From Clostridiales bacterium VE202-01 (lineage in GTDB: Bacteria > Bacillota_I > Bacilli_A > Erysipelotrichales > Coprobacillaceae): a stretch of DNA of 46,810 nt. The notes beneath the pieces are model-generated. The model was given only the letters and a program-made list of their open reading frames with translations, had not been told where the DNA came from and did not search any database. The translations under genes and the position numbers were made by a program. Location of the stretch: positions 1 through 46,810 of the forward strand of contig BAHP02000010.1 of NCBI GenBank assembly GCA_000508865.1, read 5' to 3'. This document shows positions 24,492-33,977 of the stretch, piece by piece (position 1 is the stretch's first letter; each line of letters opens with the position of its first letter).

Positions 24492-24507
24492 GTTAGCATC
24501 TTCTAAC
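24492..24507 (-). promoter_or_regulatory. GTTAG-N6-CTAAC repeat, probable DtxR-like operator
   Basis: GTTAG (24492-24496) and CTAAC (24503-24507) are perfect arms with a 6-base gap. The repeat lies between the -10-like TATTCT/TATGCT (24518-24528, minus strand) and the ribosome site of the S-component gene, where a bound repressor would block transcription. The same repeat recurs before the biosynthetic operon at 44775-44790. Confidence 0.6.
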
Positions 24508-24590
24508 CTTTTTTTATAGAATAGCATAGTACCGGCTGATTCTCTACAACCAATCATCTTTTTAGCTCCAAACAGCACCGAGTTTTTCTG

Positions 24591-24619
24591 TTGACTGACT
24601 TTGACTGTGATCTTATAAT
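24591..24619 (+). promoter_or_regulatory. Promoter of the AraC-family gene
   Basis: TTGACT (24591-24596), a 17-base spacer and TATAAT (24614-24619) form a near-consensus sigma-A promoter. It transcribes the AraC-family gene at 24675 and is divergent from the uptake operon. Confidence 0.75.
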
Positions 24620-24674
24620 AGAAGTGCAAGGCTCAAACAGAGCGGTTAACAGACCAAATGACAGGAGTTAGAAA

Positions 24675-25676
24675 ATGAAGATAGATGAAATTATCAAGAA
24701 AAGCATTGAAATTCCAGGTATATCTATAAAACGAGGCGAATTTAGCGCAGAACTCATTCTAAAGGAGAGAGACGGGAAAGGTTCCATGACTTTTTTCCCT
24801 CTGTTCCCAGGAGTTACATTGGCTTATATTTTTGTGAACTCTCCTGCCTGGACAGCCCCAGACTTTCACGATAATGGCTCCATGGAAACAGGACCATTAC
24901 TCTTAAATTACTGTGTAACAGGGCGATGCGAACTCATCCTGAATAACGGGAACTTTGTGTATGTGAAAGATGGGGAGATATCCTTAACCGAACGATTCGC
25001 CAGACAGCAATACGTTTATCCCCGCCGAATCTATGAAGGAATTGAGTTTTTTGTGGATATGGATACCGTAAATGCTCAAAGCTCCTGGGTAGAGGCTGAA
25101 TTTGATATTGATTTCCACAGACTCAGAGATCTTTACTGCCCGGATGGGGGTACTTATATTGCGTCGGTTACGACTGAGATAGAAGAAGTCTTAAAAAAGC
25201 TGTGGTCATTACTGGATATTTCTGTTCCGCTGGCAATCCCACAAATGAAAATCTATACCCTTGCCCTGTTTTCACTGCTTCAAAATCTGAAAGAAATACC
25301 ACCTTCCCAATCCTGCACATTCTTCACAGAAACACAGGTAGACATTGCAAAACGTGTGGAAAAAATCATCACTTCTGATCTGCGCCAACACCATCCTGCG
25401 TGGGAACTGGCTGCACAGTTTTCCGTCAGTGAAACCAGCCTGAAGAACTACTTTCGCGGAGTTTATGGTCAAAATATATCAATTTATTTACGTGAAATTC
25501 GTATGCAACGAGCTGCTGAATTACTCACTACTACAAACTTATCTGTATCGGAAATTGCAGAACAAGTTGGTTATTTGAATCAAAGCAAGTTTTCTTCGGC
25601 ATTTAAGAAGCAGTTCAACGCTTCGCCATTAGAATTTAAGCGCCGCAAAAATTTAGAGAGAAATACTTCCAACTGA
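24675..25676 (+). CDS. AraC-family regulator (YbtA/PchR-like role)
   Basis: A 333-aa protein. The N-terminal two thirds form a ligand-binding region (GPLLLNYCVTGRCELILNNGNFVYVKDGEISL). The C-terminal 100 residues are the double helix-turn-helix of AraC proteins: VEKIITSDLRQHHPAWELAAQFSVSETSLKNYFRGVYG and ISIYLREIRMQRAAELLTTTNLSVSEIAEQVGYLNQSKFSSAFKKQFN. In yersiniabactin and pyochelin loci a regulator of this build (YbtA, PchR) senses the siderophore and activates synthesis and uptake; the same role is inferred here. It is divergent from the uptake operon and convergent with the biosynthetic operon. GGAG lies close before the ATG. Confidence 0.85.
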   Translation: MKIDEIIKKSIEIPGISIKRGEFSAELILKERDGKGSMTFFPLFPGVTLAYIFVNSPAWTAPDFHDNGSMETGPLLLNYCVTGRCELILNNGNFVYVKDGEISLTERFARQQYVYPRRIYEGIEFFVDMDTVNAQSSWVEAEFDIDFHRLRDLYCPDGGTYIASVTTEIEEVLKKLWSLLDISVPLAIPQMKIYTLALFSLLQNLKEIPPSQSCTFFTETQVDIAKRVEKIITSDLRQHHPAWELAAQFSVSETSLKNYFRGVYGQNISIYLREIRMQRAAELLTTTNLSVSEIAEQVGYLNQSKFSSAFKKQFNASPLEFKRRKNLERNTSN

Positions 25677-25733
25677 CGGGTTCTAACATTTTTCACAATA
25701 AATATTTTTATTAGAAACTCATGACAAATGAAG

Positions 25734-25770
25734 TCAGAGTCATTTCTTATATTATAGGAAGTGACTCTGA
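25734..25770. terminator. Bidirectional terminator between convergent genes
   Basis: TCAGAGTCATTTC and GAAGTGACTCTGA form a 13-base stem with one mismatch and an 11-base loop, with AT-rich flanks. It ends both the AraC-family gene (plus) and the biosynthetic operon (minus, ends 25813). A second, weaker TTCTAA/TTAGAA pair lies at 25681-25714. Confidence 0.6.
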
Positions 25771-25812
25771 TTATTATAATTTATAAAAGTACCTATAAAT
25801 TTTGCATAAGCT

Positions 25813-27255
25813 TTAATCAATTATTCCTTCTTCAATAGTTTCTTCTTTCCATTGCTCTTTATTCTTAATATACGCATAATATTTATATATAAGTTCATAT
25901 GTCATGGGTTTAATTTCTAGATTCATTTTTTTTAATTCAGAGCGTAAGTTTTCTGTTGAAAATTCTATCTGTCTTTCTTGTTTCCAATATTTATCATCAA
26001 AAAAATCAAGAAATAACGTTATAGGCAAATCATCTCTATTATTCGCAATTTCTATCCATTCGTTTTTTTCTAAAGGTTGCAAGCAAATCCCTATCCTATC
26101 TACAATATCTACAGCATCTTGAAAGCTAATCTCTTTCGTATTTATAACATGATATGTCTTGCCATATTGATCTTCTATTTGGGATATTCCTACCACGATT
26201 TTCGCGACATCATCTATCGCAATCGGCGCTATGCTTCCTTTAATATCAGGATATACTCCTAGAATTAAACAACTTTTTATTATTCTAAAAATAAAGTCTC
26301 CATCATTACATACTCCTGTTTCCGAATCCCCAACAACATGCCCCAATCTGTAAACCATTACAGGGATTCCACATTCTTTTGCTTTCCATATCAGTCCCTC
26401 TGCAACCCATTTACTTTGTGTATAACCAATAGGTAAAATACCCGGATCAGAAATATCATCATTTTCCATAATTATATTATCGTTTGTTCTAAATTTTGAA
26501 AAAATTGATATTGTGGAAATATAAAATATTGCTTTTATTTTCTTATATCCTGCAAACCGTATTATTTCTTTTGTTCCATTTACATTTATATTCTTTAATT
26601 CATAGTAATCGCTCAAAAAATGTACCTTTGCTCCATTATGATAAATACAATCAACTTTTTCAGCTAATTTCTCATAAACATCCATGTCCATTCCCAGATT
26701 AGGTTCTCCCAAATCGCCTAAAACGATATGAACTCTTGCTTCTTCATAAAGTGACATATTAATTTTATTTAATACTCCTTCTAATCTGTCCTGTGCAGCT
26801 TCCATTGATTTCGCCCTTATCAAGCAATATATTTCCATATTAGTTTGCCTTAATATTTCTTTCAACAGATAGTTTCCTAAATTTCCTGTTGCTCCCGTCA
26901 ATAGACATACTTCTTTTTTTATTGGCACACTCTTTCCTTTTAAATCTATATCCAATTTTACTTCCATCTCTAATTCTTTTGATGTCAACCCTGCTTTTAA
27001 GCAACCATTTAAAATTTCATATATGGCATTACTTAGTTTTTCTACTGTAGGATAAGAAAAAATATATGAAAATGGTATATCTATGGAATTATCAAATAAT
27101 TTTTTTATTTCCCCAACTATCCGAATTGCATTTAAACTATTTCCTCCTATCAGAAAATAATTTTCATTTATTTTCAAATCCTTTCCCAGTTCTTCGCTCC
27201 ATATTTTTTTTATTTCATCTTGTAATTCATATACAGTATACTTGTTTTTTCTCAT
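25813..27255 (-). CDS. Carrier protein-thioester reductase (PCP-R)
   Basis: A 480-aa protein in two parts. Residues 5-80 are a peptidyl carrier domain with the phosphopantetheine Ser in FLIGGNSLNAIRI. Residues from about 115 on are a short-chain-dehydrogenase-type terminal reductase with the NADPH loop LLTGATGNLGNYLL and the catalytic Tyr-Lys in GYTQSKWVAEG. R domains release a carrier-bound acid as aldehyde or alcohol. Here the protein stands alone, with no condensation domain, as the last gene of the biosynthetic operon, although the second NRPS already ends in a thioesterase. It may load by trans-thioesterification or act on another pool. The gene is very AT-rich. No strong ribosome site precedes the ATG. 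Confidence 0.8.
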   Translation of the reverse strand: MRKNKYTVYELQDEIKKIWSEELGKDLKINENYFLIGGNSLNAIRIVGEIKKLFDNSIDIPFSYIFSYPTVEKLSNAIYEILNGCLKAGLTSKELEMEVKLDIDLKGKSVPIKKEVCLLTGATGNLGNYLLKEILRQTNMEIYCLIRAKSMEAAQDRLEGVLNKINMSLYEEARVHIVLGDLGEPNLGMDMDVYEKLAEKVDCIYHNGAKVHFLSDYYELKNINVNGTKEIIRFAGYKKIKAIFYISTISIFSKFRTNDNIIMENDDISDPGILPIGYTQSKWVAEGLIWKAKECGIPVMVYRLGHVVGDSETGVCNDGDFIFRIIKSCLILGVYPDIKGSIAPIAIDDVAKIVVGISQIEDQYGKTYHVINTKEISFQDAVDIVDRIGICLQPLEKNEWIEIANNRDDLPITLFLDFFDDKYWKQERQIEFSTENLRSELKKMNLEIKPMTYELIYKYYAYIKNKEQWKEETIEEGIID

Positions 27256-27315
27256 ATGGCTTTTATTGTTTCTCCTACTATTATCATTATATGTTCTACA
27301 TAAATAATCCTTAAT

Positions 27316-28386
27316 TTAAAGCCCCTTAATACAAATTGGCGGAAATTTATCGGGATAAATATCATGTGTAGGTCCTATACATGTGCCAATATCATTCCAT
27401 AACTTACATAAATTCAATTGGTATTGTATAAACTGTCGATCACATTTTTCTTTAATTATAGTAATAAATTCATCAAAGGCATTGGCTATTCCCTCCGGCC
27501 ATATATTCTCATATATGTCTTGATATGTGTATTGAAGGCATTCTTCGTTTAACACTTCACTTACTTTTTGTTTTGAATACTCATTGTCTCCAAACAGCTC
27601 TAGTATATTATCTTTCTTAGGGATAAAATATCGCGGTTCCCACAGTACAGCTCCTATGGAATTATCCATAACTAATTGACCGCTTTTTGTAAAAACTACG
27701 ATTCTATGAAATAATAATGCATAATTGTCTGAGTCTTGCGAAACCATTCTATTTTCAACTTTCAATATCAACGGAATTTCGTTTATGCTCCCTTCCAGTA
27801 TTGTTAATATTCCATTTTTTTCTCCTGTCTTATATACTTTACATGGTGTAATCCCTCCCAACATTTTCCCTATAATGTCCAAAAGAGGATACAATACTTG
27901 TATACTACATTCTGCTTCTACTAAAATCGGATCCGCTAAATGAAGAATTTTATTTGCATATCTAATAGCTGCCATACCAGACGGTAGCTTTGAATAAAAA
28001 TTATTAATATAATAATGGCATTTATTCGCTATTGCTATTGCATACAATTCCTTCGCATCTGTAAAATGAACTGGTTGCTCTTGAATCACGTTTATTCCTT
28101 TTTTTAAACACTCTTTAGCAATTTCCGTTCCTTTTCCACCAGTAATAGATGATTTTACAGCCACACATACAATATCTACTTCACTGCTACTTATTTGTGA
28201 AACATTTGTATATAATGGAACGCCATTACTTTCTGCACACTTTCTAGATTGTTGACTCCCTTTTGATAATATCCCAACCAACTTACATTTTGTAGTTTTT
28301 CTTGTGATACCTTCTATATATATTCTTCCAAAGTTTGTCCCACAAACTATAACCCGATAAAATTTATTTTCCATATTTAATTTCAT
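27316..28386 (-). CDS. Thiazolinyl imine reductase (Irp3/PchG-like)
   Basis: A 356-aa protein of the Gfo/Idh/MocA-related thiazolinyl imine reductase family. The Rossmann loop is VIVCGTNFGRIYIEGI. The segments VDIVCVAVKSSITGGKGTEIAKECLKKGINVIQEQPVH and YYINNFYSKLPSGMAAIRYA follow, the latter typical of Irp3 and PchG. These enzymes use NADPH to reduce one thiazoline of a carrier-bound chain to a thiazolidine. Two closely spaced Met codons (28386 and 28374) are possible starts. It lies between the second NRPS and the PCP-R gene. It is AT-rich like its neighbours. Confidence 0.85.
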   Translation of the reverse strand: MKLNMENKFYRVIVCGTNFGRIYIEGITRKTTKCKLVGILSKGSQQSRKCAESNGVPLYTNVSQISSSEVDIVCVAVKSSITGGKGTEIAKECLKKGINVIQEQPVHFTDAKELYAIAIANKCHYYINNFYSKLPSGMAAIRYANKILHLADPILVEAECSIQVLYPLLDIIGKMLGGITPCKVYKTGEKNGILTILEGSINEIPLILKVENRMVSQDSDNYALLFHRIVVFTKSGQLVMDNSIGAVLWEPRYFIPKKDNILELFGDNEYSKQKVSEVLNEECLQYTYQDIYENIWPEGIANAFDEFITIIKEKCDRQFIQYQLNLCKLWNDIGTCIGPTHDIYPDKFPPICIKGL

Positions 28387-28424
28387 CCTATCTACTTTGT
28401 TTAATATAATTCATAATCTTAATC

Positions 28425-28472
28425 AAAGAGAATAAAGTAAACATCTATAGTTGTATTTACTTTATTCTCTTT
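28425..28472 (-). terminator. 17-bp perfect hairpin between NRPS2 and the reductase
   Basis: AAAGAGAATAAAGTAAA (28425-28441) and TTTACTTTATTCTCTTT (28456-28472) are perfect arms with a 14-base loop, starting 5 bases after the NRPS2 stop. The T tract is weak on the minus strand and better on the plus strand. It may partly terminate or protect the long NRPS message ahead of the two tailoring genes. Confidence 0.5.
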
Positions 28473-28477
28473 TTTGT

Positions 28478-31400
28478 TTATTTTATTAACTTGGCCACTT
28501 CACGCACATATGGTTCTTTAAGACAGCTAATATGTTCCCCTGGAATATAATCTACAGTTAATTGTCCTAACACAATGTTTTCCCACAAACTTTTATTGGT
28601 AATATTTCTAACAGGGAAAAAATGCTTCGTATCATCTTCCACAAACATTGCTTGTACATCTCCTACATATACCGAAGGTTCATAGTGCATGATTCCTTTG
28701 AAACTGTGTCGAAACAGAAGAAACAACATTTTAAACATACTTACATTATCCGCATCAATTTTCTCATCACCAGAAACATTCTCATATATTTTTTTTAGCC
28801 TTTCTTCTTGTGATAATTTATTTAATTTTCTAAAACTCATGCCCAAAATTTCATATTCTCCATGTAATGCACATAGATCTCCTATCGATATACCTTTATC
28901 CCCATTTTCCTCTTTGTATGTCTCTAGTGCTTTTTGTAGCAAATCATTACTCCCCAAATATCCGGCTTTTTCTATATCCGCTCCTATAGACAGTCCAAAT
29001 GCCCTTTCAAGAAGCAGTTCATTATCATAATTATGACCGCACAGACTTGAGCTGATTGTAATTACTCTGCTTACATTTTTCCCTTTCTCAACCAGAATTC
29101 TTGCCGTTTCCAAAGCCAACCATCCGCCAACACAATAACCAATTAAAATATACTCTTCTGCTGGATGCTCTTCTAAAATGTCTGCATATACTTTCGCAGT
29201 TTCGATGATCAAACTATCCGTATCTCTCTCCAAATATTTATCAAAACTCCCAAAATTGAAGCCACATAGCAGATCACAAGGAGCACTGATATTTGCTAAA
29301 TATGGAAGAAGTTCTTTATAGGAACTTAATGTTCCTGTTCCAGCATGAAAAAGTACTCTTGCCTTTTTACAATCTCCCTCCGCATCTTTGAACGTAATAA
29401 ATGGAGAAATTTCTGGGACATTCTCCTTTTTTTCACTTTTTGTCACAAAATTATTTTGTAATTTTTCGGCAATTCCTCTTATAGTTGCATTTTTCATCAT
29501 CTCCATCATTAAAGCATCCCATTTCCAGTTTTTTGCTTCCGGTAAGTTTTGAATCATTTTACTAATCGCTTGTGCAATGAGTAATGAATCACCACCTATC
29601 GAATAGAAATCATCATTTCGTCCTATGTTCTGACAACCGATAACTTCACACCATATTCTCTCAATTCGCTTTTCCAAGTCATCAATGCATTCTTCTTTTT
29701 TCTCTGTTTGATTAGAATTGTTTTTTTGTAAATACAATTTTTTCCTATCAATTTTGCCATTATTAGTCATTGGCAACTCTCTTAACTGAACTATTCTATT
29801 CGGAATCATATATGTAGGAATTTTCCCTTTTAAATATTCTTTTATTTCTCTTATATTTAATTCACTTTCCGACGAAAATTGAATTCCCATCAATACTTGT
29901 CCAGCAGGATATAAAATGTCGTTTTTTTCAGGATATGACATAAAAATATTACCCTCCATAGTTTTGATAATGCGTTGCCACTCATCAAAATTTATAAATA
30001 TACTTTCACTTATTTTACGCCCATCCTCATATTTAACAGCCGCTTCTGCGAACTCAAACTCCACAGATGTCATCAGTGCATATCTTTTTCTTACTTCTTC
30101 TATAATAAATAAACTACCTTCATTATGAAGCATTTCTTTTAGATTATTGAGACTTTTTTTAATATCAACAGCATTATGCAAAACATTTCCACATAATATA
30201 ATATCAAATTTCTCATTTTCAAATCCTTGTTCCCAATTCGATTTATTAATATCATAGATTTTGTATCGAATCCAATCATTATATTGTGAAAAAATCACTT
30301 TTGCCTTATTGAAAAAGAAATTAGATATATCTGTAAAATAATATTCTACATTACATGACTGTATTTTACTTAATAATTCTATGCTACTACCTCCAACTCC
30401 AGCTCCAACCTCCAAAATTCTTATTTTCTTTTTCTTTTGCTGTTTTATAATCTCTAATACTTCGTTGTGAAGTATTCTGTTAATAGATCTATTAACAATA
30501 TTATCTTTATATGCAGCATATGCTATATCAAAATTTCCTTGAGGGAACAACAACTCATTCGGATGCATTACTCCTGTAATTAACTCTTTGAGATGCATGG
30601 AGGACTCATGTATATACTCCATCAATACGTCACTATATTGAATCTTCTTATCTACTAATTTCCACTCTTCCTCTGCTTTTTCTGCAATATTAGTACTATA
30701 TATCTCTTCAATATAAAATCCTTCTTTATCCAAATGAAGATATTTGTTTTCTTTTAAAGCCATCAACCATCGCATAAGTAGCTGCTCATATTTCGGTATT
30801 ACATTTAAAATACCTTTAATTTGTTCGAAGGAGTATCGCTTTTCAACATCCTCAAATACTTTTTCATTTACCAAAAAGCGTAAGATATACATCAAGGCTG
30901 TTTTATCTGCTTTTTCAATCCATTCTTGAAATTCCTTTCTTGTAAATTGAAATTTAAATTCTTTCTCCTCATCAATTATTTTTTTCTCTATTACCTTTTT
31001 TTCTTGCTTGCCTTTATTTCCTAGAATGTAAGCAGTTAAACTACCCTCATTACTTTTTACAACTACTGCATTTTCTATTCCCGGGTATCTCTTTAATGCA
31101 TTTTCTATTTCGCCTAACTCCACTCTGTATCCATTAATTTTTACTTGTGTATCTTTTCTTCCTACAAATTCAATTACCCCATCTTCCCTATATAAACCCA
31201 AATCACCCGTTTTATATACTCTTTCCTCAATTTCAGTAATAAATTGAAATTTTTGATCTGAGAGAGTTACATCATTCATATATCCTTTCGCAAGACTCTT
31301 TCCAGCTATACAAATCTCTCCTATAACATAATCAAGGCAAGGCAAATTCTTTTCATTCAAAATATAAAATCTTTGATTAGATAAAGGAATTCCATAAGGT

Positions 31401-33895
31401 ATATTTTTATCCGTACTTTTTACTCTATCCGTTGGATAATATATGGACCAAATGCCCCCTTCCGTAGCTCCGCCCAAACTAATACATTGAACATTTGGCA
31501 TTTTTTGATGAATTTTTTCAACTAATTTAACTGGAATCCAATCCCCTGATAGCAAAATTAAGCGCAATGTATCCAGCTTGTACTCGGTAGTCTGTAAATA
31601 AGCCATATACATTTCCATTTGCGCCGGAACCAAATTAAGCACTGTTACACCATGTTCCTGACATAGTTTAAACCAAAAGGAAACTTTTTCCTTTTCTGTT
31701 TCTGATGGTAAAATCAATGTTGCCCCAACAAAAAATGTCGCAAAAATATCAAATACAGATAAATCAAAGTATAAATTTGAAATTCCGAATATTCTATCTT
31801 TCTCTGAAATATTAAATTTCTTGCACATATCCATAATTGTATTCATCGCTGCGGCATGACTCATCTCTACTCCTTTTGGAATTCCTGTACTTCCAGATGT
31901 AAAAATACAGTATGCCGTTGACTGTGGATCAATATACTTATATTTTATATCCCATACGTTGTTAAGCATTTCCGCATTTAGCAATATACTTTTTTCATCT
32001 TTCCAGCATGTTTGTTCATCACATATATTCAATTTTATATTAGCTTGAATCATTATTTGTTGTATCCGTTCAGCTGGTTGCGTAATATCAATTGGCACAT
32101 ATACTGCTCCAACTGACATTACCGCAACCACTGACGCAACTTGCCATACACCTTTTTCAAGCAAAATGCCTATTTTATCCTCTTCCTCTACATTTTTTTC
32201 TATTAATCGCTGTTGAATTGCACTTACATATTTTAGAAGATCGCTATATGAATATTTCTCTTTCTGATAAATAAGCGCAGTATTATAAGGTGTATTCCTA
32301 CATCTCGTAAAAAAACCATCAACTAAAGATTTCTCATCAAAAGGGGTATTGGTATCATTAACTCTTGCCCGTATTTCTTTTGTTCTATCGCTTATCCCTA
32401 CTTCTAAATTTTTTTCAAAAAAATCCTCGTCGCTTATGCTTTTATTAATTAGCTGGATGAATGATGCAAACATTTCATCAATTAATCCTTTTGGAAATAC
32501 CCCATCTCTTATATCCCAATTAATCAATATTCCATTTATTTGTTTACTGATTTGGCAATCTATAATAACCTGAGGCGTTTCACTTATTTTATATAATAAT
32601 TGTCTCTTACTTAATGTGCTGTCTTCACTTTCGCCCCCTATTGTACTTGTAAAAACATACGGGAAAAGATTTTCTTTTCCTTTTCTTTTTAGTTCCCGCA
32701 AAACTGCTATTCCAGTAAAGCTATCATGTGCTAAATTTTCAAATAAATTGCTTTGTACCTTCTCTACTTGTGCGTTTACTTTTCCCTCAAACGTTCCATC
32801 GAATTCAAATAACGATGTTGTTGTAAAATCCCCTACTATTCTCTGAATATCCTCATGAATACTTGGTCGTTGTAGGGTTGTAATATTAACTGTAAATTGA
32901 CTATTTCTTGACCAATTGTTTAATGTTGCACAATACAAATACAAAAGCAATGCTGTCGGAGTAAAATTTAATTTCTCACATTTACTCACCAAATATTGCC
33001 ACTTTTTAGGATCAACTGTATATTCTTTACATATGAAAGTTCCTTTCCTTATAATCTCCGGTTCCTCTCTTGTATACAGCTCCGGTTTTCCAGGAAAAAC
33101 ATCAACCTTATTCAGCCAATATTTTTCATCCTCATAATATTTGATTAAAAAATTTATATCCTCTTTCTGATTCTGATTATATATTATATAATCTCTGAAA
33201 TTCAGTGTTAGCTTTTCCATTTTTTGATTATTGTACAATTTCTCCAAATCACTAATAATCAAATCTATACTAACAAAATCTCCAATTAACATATCCAATG
33301 ACAAGCATAAAATGCTCGCATTGTCATGGATGAACAGACATAAATCAAACAAAATATCCTTCTCTGGATCATATTGTTTAAATTGCATTTCTTCCCTCTT
33401 GGCAAGTATTTTATGTTTTATTTTTTCTTTCTCCCAGCCTCTTATATCGTAAATTTGGACAGGTGCATTAAATATGTATGGTAAAAATCTTTGCTCGCCT
33501 TCTTTCGAAAATTGAACTCTTAGCATTTCATGTCTTTCAATAAGTTTTTTTACAGCATCTCGAAAAATAATCTCATCTGTAAATTCAGTTAAAAACTCAG
33601 CATAAACTTTACAACCTATTCCACCATAAAGATACCCCTGATTTCTTCCAAGCAGATATGCTGTCTGAATATCTGTAAGCGGAAATGGCTTGTATTTTTG
33701 ATCTTCGCTAGATTGAATTTTTTTTCTCTCTTTTCTGTTTAAGTATTCTATAATTGCGTCTTTATTTACTTTTATATTTTGTTTTAGTTTTTCATCGAAA
33801 ACGCCGACTGGACTTCTAAAATGCAATTTCCCATTTTCAATCCATAATTGTATTTTTCTTTTAGCGCATTCTTCAATAATACTTTTTAGTTCCAT
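28478..33895 (-). CDS. NRPS 2: docking-Cy-A(MT)-PCP-TE, cysteine module
   Basis: An 1805-aa protein. Residues 1-50 resemble a TubC-type docking domain (IIEECAKRKIQLWIENGKL). A heterocyclization domain follows, with the DxxxxDxxS motif as DMLIGDFVS near 205. The adenylation domain (from about 515; core FTSGSTGIPKG) has a ten-residue code that I read as DLFNLSLIWK, a cysteine type. A methyltransferase with an intact SAM loop (LEVGAGVGGSS, about 1165) is inserted after A8 (YRVELGEIE). Then come A10 (NNGKIDRKK), a carrier domain (SIGGDSL, about 1433) and a thioesterase from about 1505. The thioesterase elbow reads GYCVGG, with Cys where Ser is usual, and the His is probably in GEHISCL. It adds the third, probably methylated, Cys-derived ring and releases the chain. 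AT-rich throughout. GGGTG precedes the ATG. Confidence 0.88.
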   Translation of the reverse strand: MELKSIIEECAKRKIQLWIENGKLHFRSPVGVFDEKLKQNIKVNKDAIIEYLNRKERKKIQSSEDQKYKPFPLTDIQTAYLLGRNQGYLYGGIGCKVYAEFLTEFTDEIIFRDAVKKLIERHEMLRVQFSKEGEQRFLPYIFNAPVQIYDIRGWEKEKIKHKILAKREEMQFKQYDPEKDILFDLCLFIHDNASILCLSLDMLIGDFVSIDLIISDLEKLYNNQKMEKLTLNFRDYIIYNQNQKEDINFLIKYYEDEKYWLNKVDVFPGKPELYTREEPEIIRKGTFICKEYTVDPKKWQYLVSKCEKLNFTPTALLLYLYCATLNNWSRNSQFTVNITTLQRPSIHEDIQRIVGDFTTTSLFEFDGTFEGKVNAQVEKVQSNLFENLAHDSFTGIAVLRELKRKGKENLFPYVFTSTIGGESEDSTLSKRQLLYKISETPQVIIDCQISKQINGILINWDIRDGVFPKGLIDEMFASFIQLINKSISDEDFFEKNLEVGISDRTKEIRARVNDTNTPFDEKSLVDGFFTRCRNTPYNTALIYQKEKYSYSDLLKYVSAIQQRLIEKNVEEEDKIGILLEKGVWQVASVVAVMSVGAVYVPIDITQPAERIQQIMIQANIKLNICDEQTCWKDEKSILLNAEMLNNVWDIKYKYIDPQSTAYCIFTSGSTGIPKGVEMSHAAAMNTIMDMCKKFNISEKDRIFGISNLYFDLSVFDIFATFFVGATLILPSETEKEKVSFWFKLCQEHGVTVLNLVPAQMEMYMAYLQTTEYKLDTLRLILLSGDWIPVKLVEKIHQKMPNVQCISLGGATEGGIWSIYYPTDRVKSTDKNIPYGIPLSNQRFYILNEKNLPCLDYVIGEICIAGKSLAKGYMNDVTLSDQKFQFITEIEERVYKTGDLGLYREDGVIEFVGRKDTQVKINGYRVELGEIENALKRYPGIENAVVVKSNEGSLTAYILGNKGKQEKKVIEKKIIDEEKEFKFQFTRKEFQEWIEKADKTALMYILRFLVNEKVFEDVEKRYSFEQIKGILNVIPKYEQLLMRWLMALKENKYLHLDKEGFYIEEIYSTNIAEKAEEEWKLVDKKIQYSDVLMEYIHESSMHLKELITGVMHPNELLFPQGNFDIAYAAYKDNIVNRSINRILHNEVLEIIKQQKKKKIRILEVGAGVGGSSIELLSKIQSCNVEYYFTDISNFFFNKAKVIFSQYNDWIRYKIYDINKSNWEQGFENEKFDIILCGNVLHNAVDIKKSLNNLKEMLHNEGSLFIIEEVRKRYALMTSVEFEFAEAAVKYEDGRKISESIFINFDEWQRIIKTMEGNIFMSYPEKNDILYPAGQVLMGIQFSSESELNIREIKEYLKGKIPTYMIPNRIVQLRELPMTNNGKIDRKKLYLQKNNSNQTEKKEECIDDLEKRIERIWCEVIGCQNIGRNDDFYSIGGDSLLIAQAISKMIQNLPEAKNWKWDALMMEMMKNATIRGIAEKLQNNFVTKSEKKENVPEISPFITFKDAEGDCKKARVLFHAGTGTLSSYKELLPYLANISAPCDLLCGFNFGSFDKYLERDTDSLIIETAKVYADILEEHPAEEYILIGYCVGGWLALETARILVEKGKNVSRVITISSSLCGHNYDNELLLERAFGLSIGADIEKAGYLGSNDLLQKALETYKEENGDKGISIGDLCALHGEYEILGMSFRKLNKLSQEERLKKIYENVSGDEKIDADNVSMFKMLFLLFRHSFKGIMHYEPSVYVGDVQAMFVEDDTKHFFPVRNITNKSLWENIVLGQLTVDYIPGEHISCLKEPYVREVAKLIK

Positions 33896-33977
33896 CTTTT
33901 CACCCTGCCTTAATAATTTTCAAACACAATAAATTTTATCTACCCTTCCGATTTCCAAATTATTTTGCAATTATCTT

